Positions 1 to 6,258 of a stretch of 7,138 bases of DNA are shown one piece after another (the first letter of the stretch is position 1; each line of letters opens with the position of its first letter). The stretch comes from VBAS01 sp035292525. GTDB taxonomy: Bacteria; Bacteroidota; Bacteroidia; Chitinophagales; Chitinophagaceae. Made by a program: the position numbers and the translations under genes. Where the stretch lies: the NCBI GenBank assembly GCA_035292525.1, contig DATDPZ010000037.1, positions 1-7,138 on the forward strand, given 5' to 3'. The notes beneath the pieces were generated by a model, which was not told the DNA's origin, searched no databases, and saw only the letters and a program-made list of their open reading frames with translations.

Positions 1-356
1 GTATTTCCTTCTTTCTTAAACCAAACTTCCATTACAGATTCCATTCCTTCAGATTTAAAAGCATACCATAGCCTGATAATATCAGCATCAATACGGCCGC
101 TCACCGGACCACTGCTTCCATCTTTTTCATAATTATCAAAACTCAGTTTGCCAGTTATGATATTCCCCTGCTGAGAAAGCATAGCAACCAGGCTGTCTCT
201 TTTTTGTATGCTCCAAAAACAACCGTCAATAACATCCGCTACCGGTTTTTGAATAATACTATCCGTTTTTTCTTTTGTAATTTCTTCACTGCTTTCCCTG
301 TTTGGATTATTGCAGTATGAAAGAAATATAAAGGCCGTGATGGCAATGAATCGCAT
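1..356 (-). CDS. Small predicted lipoprotein, N-terminal part (3' end beyond the left edge)
   Basis: An open frame reads leftward from an ATG at 356-354 to the window edge without a stop, giving 118 residues of an incomplete protein. It starts MRFIAITAFIFLSYCNN: a short hydrophobic N-terminus followed by Cys15, which looks like a type II signal peptide. Tyr before the Cys is not ideal, so lipidation is likely but not certain. The mature part has a polar linker, then GCFWSIQKRD (residues 45-54), TGKLSFDNYEKDG (68-80), and SGRIDADIIRLWYAFKSEG (86-104). From memory this order (Cys in a short strand, TGxLxYxxYEKD, GxxxGD, YxFxSEG) recurs in small Bacteroidota lipoproteins of unknown function. It is divergent from hppA across a 203-bp gap. 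No clear promoter was found for it. The function is unknown. I am fairly sure the gene is real because the composition is protein-like and the signal sequence fits. Confidence 0.8.
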   Translation of the reverse strand, partial: MRFIAITAFIFLSYCNNPNRESSEEITKEKTDSIIQKPVADVIDGCFWSIQKRDSLVAMLSQQGNIITGKLSFDNYEKDGSSGPVSGRIDADIIRLWYAFKSEGMESVMEVWFKKEGN

Positions 357-440
357 AATTTTTTATTTAAAGTTCTATAAAAATTTCCAAAAGCATTATT
401 GAGAATCGTCCCAAAAAGAACCAATTAAACCATAAATGCA

Positions 441-476
441 AACAAAATTCAATTTCAAATTTCAAAATCCAAAATC
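441..476. repeat. A/T-rich near-repeat (TTCAAA-type) between the divergent genes
   Basis: This stretch is built from slightly varying short units (ATTC, AATTTC, AAATTTC, AAAATCC, AAAATC), so it reads as a degenerate tandem array of AATTTC/AAATCC. It lies just upstream of the hppA -7 element and could act as an A/T-rich upstream promoter region or be simple low-complexity spacer. The function is inferred only. The rest of the 357-559 gap holds the hppA promoter and leader hairpin; nothing else was recognised there. Confidence 0.4.
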
Positions 477-496
477 AGGATTTCCCTCTCATCCCC

Positions 497-505
497 TATC
501 TTTGC
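497..505 (+). promoter_or_regulatory. Bacteroidota-type -7 promoter element for hppA
   Basis: The bases TATCTTTGC match the Bacteroidota primary-sigma -7 consensus TAnnTTTGY exactly. The element lies 54 bp upstream of the hppA ATG, so transcription would start near 510 and give a leader of about 50 nt. No convincing -33 TTTG box is visible at the expected distance, where the sequence is A/T-rich. A weaker alternative, TAAATTTTG at 534-542, has one extra spacer base and would leave a leader of only about 10 nt. I prefer the first because it fits exactly. Confidence 0.6.
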
Positions 506-511
506 CCGCCT

Positions 512-530
512 CCGACAGACAGGCTGCCGG
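512..530 (+). repeat. GC-rich hairpin in the presumed hppA leader
   Basis: CCGACAG (512-518) and CTGCCGG (524-530) pair in six of seven positions around the loop ACAGG, with one A-C mismatch. An alternative, shorter stem pairs GCCT (509-512) with AGGC (521-524). The block 504-530 is much richer in G+C than its surroundings, and it begins directly on the last bases of the -7 element. This suggests an inserted small palindromic repeat of the kind scattered between genes in Bacteroidota genomes. It would sit at the 5' end of the hppA transcript, where it could affect mRNA stability or initiation. Its origin and role are inference. Confidence 0.4.
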
Positions 531-559
531 ACTTAAATTTTGACTAAGAATCAACACTT

Positions 560-2941
560 ATGAACAATTTGATTTACCTCGTTCCTGCAATGGGAATCAT
601 TGGACTACTTTACACACTTGTAAAATTTAAATGGGTAGCAAAACAGGATGCCGGCAACGAACGTATGAAAGAGATCAGCAATTATATTGCTGTAGGCGCT
701 ATGGCTTTTCTGAAAGCCGAATGGAGAATTCTCGGATACTTTGTGGTGGTGGTAGGTATTTTACTGGCCGTAATGGCCGGAACAAATCCTCATGGCCATT
801 GGCTGATAGCCGGCGCATTTGTAGTAGGTGCAGTATTCAGCGCTACGGCCGGTTATATTGGAATGAAAGTGGCTACCAAAGCAAATGTACGTACAGCCCA
901 GGCTGCCCGTACCAGTTTAAGCAAAGCCTTAAAAGTTTCTTTTACCGGCGGATCAGTTATGGGACTTGGTGTGGCTGGTTTGGCCGTGCTGGGACTGGGT
1001 GGTTTATTTATTATTCTTAAAATGTATTTTGTTCCTGACGGCGCTTCGGTAAATGGAGAAGAGATGCTGAAAGCAGTGGAAGTGCTAACAGGTTTTTCTT
1101 TAGGTGCAGAATCTATCGCCTTGTTTGCCCGTGTAGGCGGAGGTATTTATACAAAAGCAGCAGATGTAGGAGCTGACCTGGTAGGTAAAGTGGAAGCAGG
1201 CATTCCGGAAGATGATCCCCGTAATCCGGCAACGATTGCTGATAATGTAGGCGACAACGTAGGTGATGTAGCTGGTATGGGCGCCGATCTTTTTGGTTCT
1301 TATGTGGCAACCGTACTTGCCACCATCGTACTCGGTCAGCAAACGATTGTTTCCGGCGATGATGGGCTTGCCGGTATGTCGCCCATCCTGTTGCCTATGC
1401 TGATTGCAGGTGTTGGAATTTTGTTTTCAATAGTAGGTACCTGGTTTGTTCGTGTAAGCGATGCAGGTGGTATCAATACAGAAAATGTGCAAAAGGCATT
1501 AAACATGGGAAACTGGGGTTCCATCATTTTTACAGCCATTGCTTCCGTGGGATTAGTGTACTGGATACTCCCGGAAAAAATGTCGCTTCGGGGTCATGAG
1601 TTTACTAACTGGGGCGTATTGGGTGCTATTGGTGTAGGACTCCTGGTGGGTACCCTCATGAGTATTATTACAGAATATTATACTGCCATGGGCAAAAGGC
1701 CTGTGAAAAGTATCATCAGGCAATCGGCTACCGGTCATGCTACCAATGTAATAGGCGGACTGGCTGTTGGTATGGAATCTACATTTCTTCCCATATTGGT
1801 TTTAGCCGGTGGTATCTGGGGTTCATATGCGTGTGCCGGTTTATATGGAGTAGCCATCGCTGCAGCCGGGATGATGGCCACCACAGCAATGCAGTTAGCG
1901 ATTGATGCATTTGGTCCTATTGCAGATAATGCAGGCGGTATTGCAGAAATGAGTGAGTTGCCAAAAGAAGTTCGGGAAAAAACAGATGTACTGGATGCTG
2001 TTGGTAATACCACTGCTGCTGCCGGAAAAGGATTTGCCATTGCTTCTGCTGCTTTAACGGCACTGGCTTTGTTTGCTGCCTTTGTGGGTGTGGCGGGTAT
2101 TGATGGCATTAATATTTATAAAGCAGAAGTGCTGGCTTCCTTATTTGTGGGAGGAATGATTCCTTTTATCTTTTCATCACTTGCCATCCGTGCGGTGGGT
2201 GAAGCGGCGATGGCCATGGTAGAAGAAGTAAGAAGACAATTTAAAACCATTCCGGGCATCATGGAAGGAACCGGCAAACCTGAATATGATAAATGTGTAG
2301 CCATTTCTACAGAAGCTTCCATTAAAAAGATGATGTTGCCGGGAGCCATCACCATTATTTCTCCATTGGTCATTGGGTTTACTCCGGGGTTGGGTGCCGA
2401 AGCATTGGGCGGTTTTCTGGCCGGCGCTACCGTGAGTGGTGTATTAATGGGTATGTTTCAGAATAATGCCGGTGGCGCCTGGGATAATGCCAAAAAGAGT
2501 TTTGAAAAAGGAGTAGAAATCAATGGTGAAATGTTTTATAAGAAATCAGAACCTCATAAAGCATCGGTGACTGGAGATACCGTGGGAGACCCTTTTAAAG
2601 ATACTTCAGGTCCGTCTATGAATATCCTGATCAAGCTGATGTCTATTGTTTCATTGGTCATTGCTCCTACCCTTGCCCAAATGAGCGGTAATACCTCTGC
2701 TGCAAAAGCAGGTCATCAGATTGAAATGACTGTCACAGCCAATGCTGAGGAGGAAAGTCCGCTGGTAACAGCCCTGAAAACAGACGGCCTTATAGAAGGT
2801 GGAAATTTCAGTATTGAATTAAGCGGGGACTCCCTTTTAATAAATAATATTTTACAACCGATTGAAATATTAAAAAAGTATCGTAACCTTGTTGCTGAGG
2901 AAAAAAAACTGAAGCTGGTTAGTAAGGAAGAAATTAAATAA
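560..2941 (+). CDS. hppA: K+-dependent membrane-bound pyrophosphatase, predicted proton pump
   Basis: This 793-residue integral membrane protein couples pyrophosphate hydrolysis to ion pumping across the inner membrane. The start MNNLIYLVPAMGIIG is a normal HppA N-terminus. The substrate site is complete: RVGGGIYTKAADVG (191-204), DVGADLVGKVE (202-212), PEDDPRNP (216-223), ADNVGDNVGD (227-236) and the C-terminal DTSGPSMNILIKL (681-693). Family knowledge allows subtyping. GNTTAAAGKG (482-491) has Ala486 and Gly489, the K+-dependent signature (K+-independent enzymes have Lys and Thr). The Na+-pump glutamate (DLFES) is Gly246 here, and the plant-type H+-pump glutamate is Ala250. Instead Glu184 in GFSLGAESIALF lies seven residues before Arg191, as in the Flavobacterium johnsoniae H+-PPase. 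I therefore predict K+-dependent H+ transport. Residues 707-793 extend past the last membrane helix, on the side expected to be periplasmic. The gene is monocistronic, with its own promoter and terminator. Confidence 0.97.
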   Translation: MNNLIYLVPAMGIIGLLYTLVKFKWVAKQDAGNERMKEISNYIAVGAMAFLKAEWRILGYFVVVVGILLAVMAGTNPHGHWLIAGAFVVGAVFSATAGYIGMKVATKANVRTAQAARTSLSKALKVSFTGGSVMGLGVAGLAVLGLGGLFIILKMYFVPDGASVNGEEMLKAVEVLTGFSLGAESIALFARVGGGIYTKAADVGADLVGKVEAGIPEDDPRNPATIADNVGDNVGDVAGMGADLFGSYVATVLATIVLGQQTIVSGDDGLAGMSPILLPMLIAGVGILFSIVGTWFVRVSDAGGINTENVQKALNMGNWGSIIFTAIASVGLVYWILPEKMSLRGHEFTNWGVLGAIGVGLLVGTLMSIITEYYTAMGKRPVKSIIRQSATGHATNVIGGLAVGMESTFLPILVLAGGIWGSYACAGLYGVAIAAAGMMATTAMQLAIDAFGPIADNAGGIAEMSELPKEVREKTDVLDAVGNTTAAAGKGFAIASAALTALALFAAFVGVAGIDGINIYKAEVLASLFVGGMIPFIFSSLAIRAVGEAAMAMVEEVRRQFKTIPGIMEGTGKPEYDKCVAISTEASIKKMMLPGAITIISPLVIGFTPGLGAEALGGFLAGATVSGVLMGMFQNNAGGAWDNAKKSFEKGVEINGEMFYKKSEPHKASVTGDTVGDPFKDTSGPSMNILIKLMSIVSLVIAPTLAQMSGNTSAAKAGHQIEMTVTANAEEESPLVTALKTDGLIEGGNFSIELSGDSLLINNILQPIEILKKYRNLVAEEKKLKLVSKEEIK

Positions 2942-2971
2942 ATAAAGAGACTAATCAAGGAACCATTCCTA

Positions 2972-3006
2972 ATGTCCCGCTGTTTCTACAGTGGGACATA
3001 TTTTTT
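2972..3006 (+). terminator. Rho-independent terminator of hppA
   Basis: ATGTCCC-G-CTGT (2972-2983) pairs with ACAG-T-GGGACAT (2988-2999) around a TTCT loop. That is a 12-bp stem with a single G-T wobble, followed by A and six T residues (3001-3006). It lies 30 nt after the hppA stop codon. It separates hppA from the blaI unit, so the two are not expected to share a full transcript. Confidence 0.92.
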
Positions 3007-3105
3007 AAGCCAACCCGGCAGCAGGAAGTAACTTTCTTTCCCCTTCCCCCGTCGTAAGGTTAATGCATGTTAAAAAAACCTAAATAAACTTAAGAAATAC
3101 TGTTG

Positions 3106-3131
3106 GTACGAAGTAAGTCGTATATTCGTAC
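3106..3131 (+). promoter_or_regulatory. Putative BlaI operator overlapping the blaI promoter
   Basis: GTACGAA (3106-3112) and TTCGTAC (3125-3131) form a perfect 7-bp inverted repeat with a 12-base spacer. A third half-site, TCGTA at 3118-3122, forms a second dyad with the first arm, TACGA-N6-TCGTA (3107-3122). BlaI/MecI repressors are known to bind such dyads as dimers and to repress their own operon. TATATTCG (3121-3128) is one mismatch from the -7 consensus TAnnTTTG, and TTG at 3103-3105 could be a weak -33 box, though the spacing is short. If this is the promoter, the operator covers it and the leader is only about 15 nt. The dyad is seen directly; the promoter and the repressor are inferred. 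Confidence 0.6.
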
Positions 3132-3147
3132 TACAAAATAATATTTC

Positions 3148-3531
3148 ATGGCAAAAACCAAATACATCAAACCCACAGAAAGCGAACTGGAAATATTGCA
3201 GGTGCTTTGGTCAAAAGGGCTGGCTACTGTTCGTGAAGTGCATGAAGAACTTTCTTCCATCAAAGATGCCGGCTACACCACTACCCTGAAACTGATGCAG
3301 ATAATGAATGAAAAAGGATTGGTGAAAAGAGATGACAGTATGCGTACACACATTTACCAGGCAGCAGTGAACAAAGAAAATACTCAAAAACATTTATTGG
3401 GTAAGATGATCGATTCACTTTTTGGAGGCTCTTCCACGCAATTGGTCATCCAGGCGCTGGGCGGACATAAAGCCACTGTGGAGGAATTGGAAAAGATCCA
3501 GGCAATGCTGGATAAACTCAAAACCAAATAA
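3148..3531 (+). CDS. blaI: BlaI/MecI-family transcriptional repressor
   Basis: This 127-residue cytoplasmic DNA-binding protein has the usual length and plan of the BlaI/MecI/CopY family. An N-terminal winged helix-turn-helix opens with KPTESELEILQVLWSKG (8-24). It continues with TVREVHEEL (27-35) and a recognition helix in GYTTTLKLMQIMNEKGLVKR (42-61), and ends with a wing around RTHIYQA (66-72). The C-terminal helices (about 75-127) form the dimer domain. In staphylococcal BlaI, release follows cleavage in the dimer domain by the partner protease; the matching area here is near MIDSLFGGSS (87-96), but the exact site cannot be read from sequence. The stop is 2 nt before the M56 gene, so the two are almost surely cotranscribed. 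An inverted repeat just upstream suggests autorepression. The symbol is a family name: no beta-lactamase gene is in the window, so the targets are unknown. Confidence 0.93.
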   Translation: MAKTKYIKPTESELEILQVLWSKGLATVREVHEELSSIKDAGYTTTLKLMQIMNEKGLVKRDDSMRTHIYQAAVNKENTQKHLLGKMIDSLFGGSSTQLVIQALGGHKATVEELEKIQAMLDKLKTK

Positions 3532-3533
3532 TC

Positions 3534-5216
3534 ATGCCGGCCATCAGCCAGCTAAATTTTCTTCAGTCCCTGGGATGGGCTTTGGTCAACAGCCTTTGGC
3601 AAATGGCATTGCTCTGGATCATCTATAAATTTATCCTGTCATTTGCTGTTTATCTAAAGGCAGGTAACAAAACCACCCTTGCCACTTTTTTGATCATGTG
3701 CGGCTTTGTTTGGTTTCTGTTCACTTTCATTTCCACTCTGTTTTTTAAGGTTCCCGGAGATTTATATAATAATAAATGGATAGGTCTGATCAATGAAAAC
3801 AGCCAGACACTTTATCTTGGGAAAATACTTTCTGCCGGCACTGCTGTTTATCTTATACTACTCGTTTTTCCGGTTTCAAAATTTATCCGTAATTATCAGT
3901 ATGTAAAAAGGATCAGGAACAAAGGGCTGAGTAAAATAAGTGCAAGCTGGAAAATATTTGTAAGCCATGCCGCTGAAAACCTGGGTATTCTCAAAAAAGT
4001 ACAAATCTGGATTTCCGATCTGGTACAGTCACCGGTCACCATTGGTTTCCTGAAACCAGTGATCCTGATCCCTGTTGCCGCAATCAATCAATTGACCACA
4101 CAACAACTGGAAGCCATCATCCTGCATGAGCTTTACCATATACGCAGGTATGATTACTTTATCAATCTTATTATACATTTTATTAAAACCATTTTATACT
4201 TCAACCCCTTTGTAATCCTGTTTGTAAAAACAGTTGAAAGAGAAAGAGAACATAGTTGTGATGAAATGGTCATCCAATTTCAATTCAGGCCATCTGACTA
4301 TGCCGCTGCCCTGCTCCTGCTGGGTAAAAATAACCAGGAACAAATGTTGATGGCCGCATCAGGAAAAAATAAAGATCTTTTGCAAAGAGTAGAAACAATT
4401 ATGGGAATAAGTAAAAAAACAAAGTATTCATTCCGTCAGCTTAGCGGTTCACTTTTTACTATTCTGTTCATCATTATGATGAATGTTTTCTTTTTTGCAA
4501 ACTCAAATCCGGAAAGATTCAGTCATCTTGCTTTTAATAGTGAAGTGAACCCTTATTACTTTCTGAATAGCCGTACCAGCGAACCTGCCCGGGTGCAAAC
4601 AGAAATGATTTCTGAAAAAAAACTGAACAGGGAAAAAAATATTTCTTCTGAATTTGCAGGAATCAACCTGCCCGGTAAGCCTGACATACCTGAAGAGAAA
4701 GATGCTTTACCTTTTTATCATACAGTAACCCATATAACCCCCGTGCTACCGGAATTAACGAGGGAAGATGAACTGAAACTGAAAGAAACCATTGGCACTA
4801 CAAAAAAAATCCTGGAAGAAAAAGAGTGGAGGGAAATAGAAAAAAGTAGTGCTGAAGTATTTAATTCCGTTGAAAAAGAAAGACTGAAACAGGTTTACCA
4901 GGAAGAAGTAAATAACATAGATTGGAAAAAATTAGAAGACCAGCTTCGGCTTTCATATGAAATTATTAACTGGAATAAAGTGAATGACCAGTTATCCGCT
5001 TCTCTTGCTCAAATTAAACTTGACAGCATTCAACAACAGTTGACGGTGGCCATCGACCATCTTGTCAAGCTGGAAGTTTGGATGCAGGAAAATAAAACCA
5101 CTTCCATTCCGGATTCTGATGTTTCACTAAAAAGCATTTTTGAAAATAAGCTAAAAGCAAAAGCACAACTGGAAAAAATAAAAACTGCCAGGATCAAAAA
5201 GGTTGTGAAAATCTAA
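3534..5216 (+). CDS. M56-family (BlaR1-like) membrane metallopeptidase with C-terminal helical repeats
   Basis: This 560-residue protein is the likely signal-transducing partner of the BlaI-type repressor. Membrane helices are visible at about 15-40, 49-71, 96-116 and 305-322. The zinc protease site between the third and fourth is HELYH (198-202), with Glu239 in EREHSCDE (237-244) as the third ligand candidate. The flanking VTIGFLKPVILIP (168-180) and YFNPFVILF (222-230) are typical of M56. By analogy with BlaR1, residues from about 323 on are periplasmic. BlaR1 ends in a penicillin-binding domain with SxxK; none is present here. Instead there is a low-complexity linker (about 325-410) and then five tandem 16-residue units (431-510) rich in charged residues, probably long amphipathic helices. 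The signal sensed is therefore unknown. The start is 2 nt after blaI and gives a normal first helix (LGWALVNSLWQMALL). The gene converges with porP, with a single base between the stop codons. Confidence 0.92.
   Translation: MPAISQLNFLQSLGWALVNSLWQMALLWIIYKFILSFAVYLKAGNKTTLATFLIMCGFVWFLFTFISTLFFKVPGDLYNNKWIGLINENSQTLYLGKILSAGTAVYLILLVFPVSKFIRNYQYVKRIRNKGLSKISASWKIFVSHAAENLGILKKVQIWISDLVQSPVTIGFLKPVILIPVAAINQLTTQQLEAIILHELYHIRRYDYFINLIIHFIKTILYFNPFVILFVKTVEREREHSCDEMVIQFQFRPSDYAAALLLLGKNNQEQMLMAASGKNKDLLQRVETIMGISKKTKYSFRQLSGSLFTILFIIMMNVFFFANSNPERFSHLAFNSEVNPYYFLNSRTSEPARVQTEMISEKKLNREKNISSEFAGINLPGKPDIPEEKDALPFYHTVTHITPVLPELTREDELKLKETIGTTKKILEEKEWREIEKSSAEVFNSVEKERLKQVYQEEVNNIDWKKLEDQLRLSYEIINWNKVNDQLSASLAQIKLDSIQQQLTVAIDHLVKLEVWMQENKTTSIPDSDVSLKSIFENKLKAKAQLEKIKTARIKKVVKI
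4824..5063 (+). repeat. Five tandem 16-residue repeats inside the M56 protein
   Basis: At the protein level, residues 431-510 split into five units of exactly 16: EWREIEKSSAEVFNSV, EKERLKQVYQEEVNNI, DWKKLEDQLRLSYEII, NWNKVNDQLSASLAQI and KLDSIQQQLTVAIDHL. Position 2 is W/K/W/W/L and position 5 is I/L/L/V/I. Position 9 is mostly Y or L, position 13 is F/V/Y/L/I and position 16 is V/I/I/I/L. Units 3 and 4 are the most alike (xWxKxxDQL allowing E/N). The repeats have diverged at DNA level. The spacing suits amphipathic helices packed in a bundle or coiled coil. Confidence 0.7.
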
Positions 5217-5217
5217 A

Positions 5218-6255
5218 TTACCAGCAACGGGGACAAGCCTGGCTGTATTTATTCCCAATTATAAATCCAAGCATTAATTCGTGTGTACCCTTACTTACAG
5301 TATTCAGGGGTGTTGCTGAAAAATCATGTGCATAACCAATATTAAATTTATTGTTGACATGTAAGCCAAGCATGGCAGCATATCCATCCTGAACACGGAC
5401 ACTGCCACCTACCCAAAGAAGATCCCGGTATTGCAATTTCAAATTAAGCTCTGGTTGAATATCGATTGAAGAAGATCCTTTGATATATTTTACCATTAAG
5501 GATGGGATTGCATTAATGTCCTCGTTCAATAAAAATCTATACCCTGCATTAAAAAACAAATGAGGTACTAATTTTCCTACTCCCAGTATAGGAGCATTAT
5601 CCACAAAGGTCAGTGTTTGTGGAATTACCTGTTGTGCCGAAATACCAATAAAATAGTCACGGGAATATAAATATAATCCTACAGAAAGATCAGGACGGGC
5701 TTTTCTTAATTCTCCGGCGATATAGGGACCTGTTATCGGATCATAAGTATCACCTTGTCCGTCAAAATCATGTTTATCCTTATCCATTCCAATCTGAGTA
5801 ATGCCGGCAGAGAAACCAGCAGAAAGATTAGTGGTGGCAGAAAGGCCTAAATGATAAGCATAAGATATGCCCGCTGAATACCTGTTGAAACTTCCTGTCT
5901 TGTCATTGATCACTGAAAATCCAACACCATGGTGTGCTTCTGCTGCCGTATAATTTTCCCAATAATATTTTCCTCTCGGATTTTGTCCCGGTATTTCAAA
6001 AGAAGTGGTGGAAGTCCGGTAATCTTTTTTCCCAAGCGGGGCATGTACGGTGAGATAGGCTGTTCTTGGTGCTCCATTCAATCCTACCCACTGATCTCTT
6101 GCACTTACTTTAAGATCTGTATAATTTTCAATTCCGGTGATGGCTGGATTAAGGATGTATTGATTTAAAATATACTGGGTATAATGTGGCCGTTGCTGTG
6201 CCACAGTAAGAACTGAAAATAAACAAAATGTTATGGTTATTAATAAATGTCTCAT
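5218..6255 (-). CDS. PorP/SprF-family outer-membrane protein (T9SS-associated)
   Basis: This 345-residue protein has a signal peptide (MRHLLITITFCLFSVLTVA, likely cut before Gln20). The family opening follows: HYTQYILNQYILNPAITG (24-41), then QWVGLNGAPRT (55-65). The rest alternates short beta-strand-like segments (for example GVGFSVINDKTGSF, YSAGISYAYHLGL, LSVGLYLYSRDYFIGISAQ) as expected of an outer-membrane barrel. PorP/SprF proteins are known to be encoded beside, and to work with, secreted proteins carrying the type B (CHU_C) sorting domain, helping their secretion or surface attachment through the type IX system. Here the CHU_C protein lies immediately upstream with a 3-nt gap, so the two form an operon. 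The start is supported by the signal peptide and that spacing. The protein ends in SQACPRCW. Which paralogue (PorP or SprF) cannot be decided from sequence alone. Confidence 0.92.
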   Translation of the reverse strand: MRHLLITITFCLFSVLTVAQQRPHYTQYILNQYILNPAITGIENYTDLKVSARDQWVGLNGAPRTAYLTVHAPLGKKDYRTSTTSFEIPGQNPRGKYYWENYTAAEAHHGVGFSVINDKTGSFNRYSAGISYAYHLGLSATTNLSAGFSAGITQIGMDKDKHDFDGQGDTYDPITGPYIAGELRKARPDLSVGLYLYSRDYFIGISAQQVIPQTLTFVDNAPILGVGKLVPHLFFNAGYRFLLNEDINAIPSLMVKYIKGSSSIDIQPELNLKLQYRDLLWVGGSVRVQDGYAAMLGLHVNNKFNIGYAHDFSATPLNTVSKGTHELMLGFIIGNKYSQACPRCW

Positions 6256-6258
6256 GCT

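Noticed and set aside
239..424. Minus-strand 61-residue frame starting at 424
   Set aside because: It overlaps the lipoprotein gene in a different frame; it has no family features, while the frame from 356 has a signal sequence and family-like motifs.
1735..2109. Minus-strand 124-residue frame within hppA, plus other long antisense frames at 1100-1342, 1336-1539, 2116-2373 and 2716-2958
   Set aside because: They lie antisense to a well-conserved gene and reflect its alanine/glycine-rich codons; no start signals or recognisable domains.
560..2941. HppA as a Na+-translocating or dual Na+/H+ pyrophosphatase
   Set aside because: The DLFES glutamate required in those groups is Gly246 here, while Glu184 matches the K+-dependent H+-pump type; assay would still be needed to settle it.
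2942..3147. Riboswitch or small RNA between hppA and blaI
   Set aside because: After the terminator and the operator-like dyad are accounted for, only 3007-3105 remains, and it shows no stable stems or known aptamer motifs.
5187..5243. Inverted repeat GCCAGG/CCTGGC spanning the convergent stops as a two-way terminator
   Set aside because: The arms are only 6 bp with a 45-base loop and no T-run follows on either strand, so it is probably chance.
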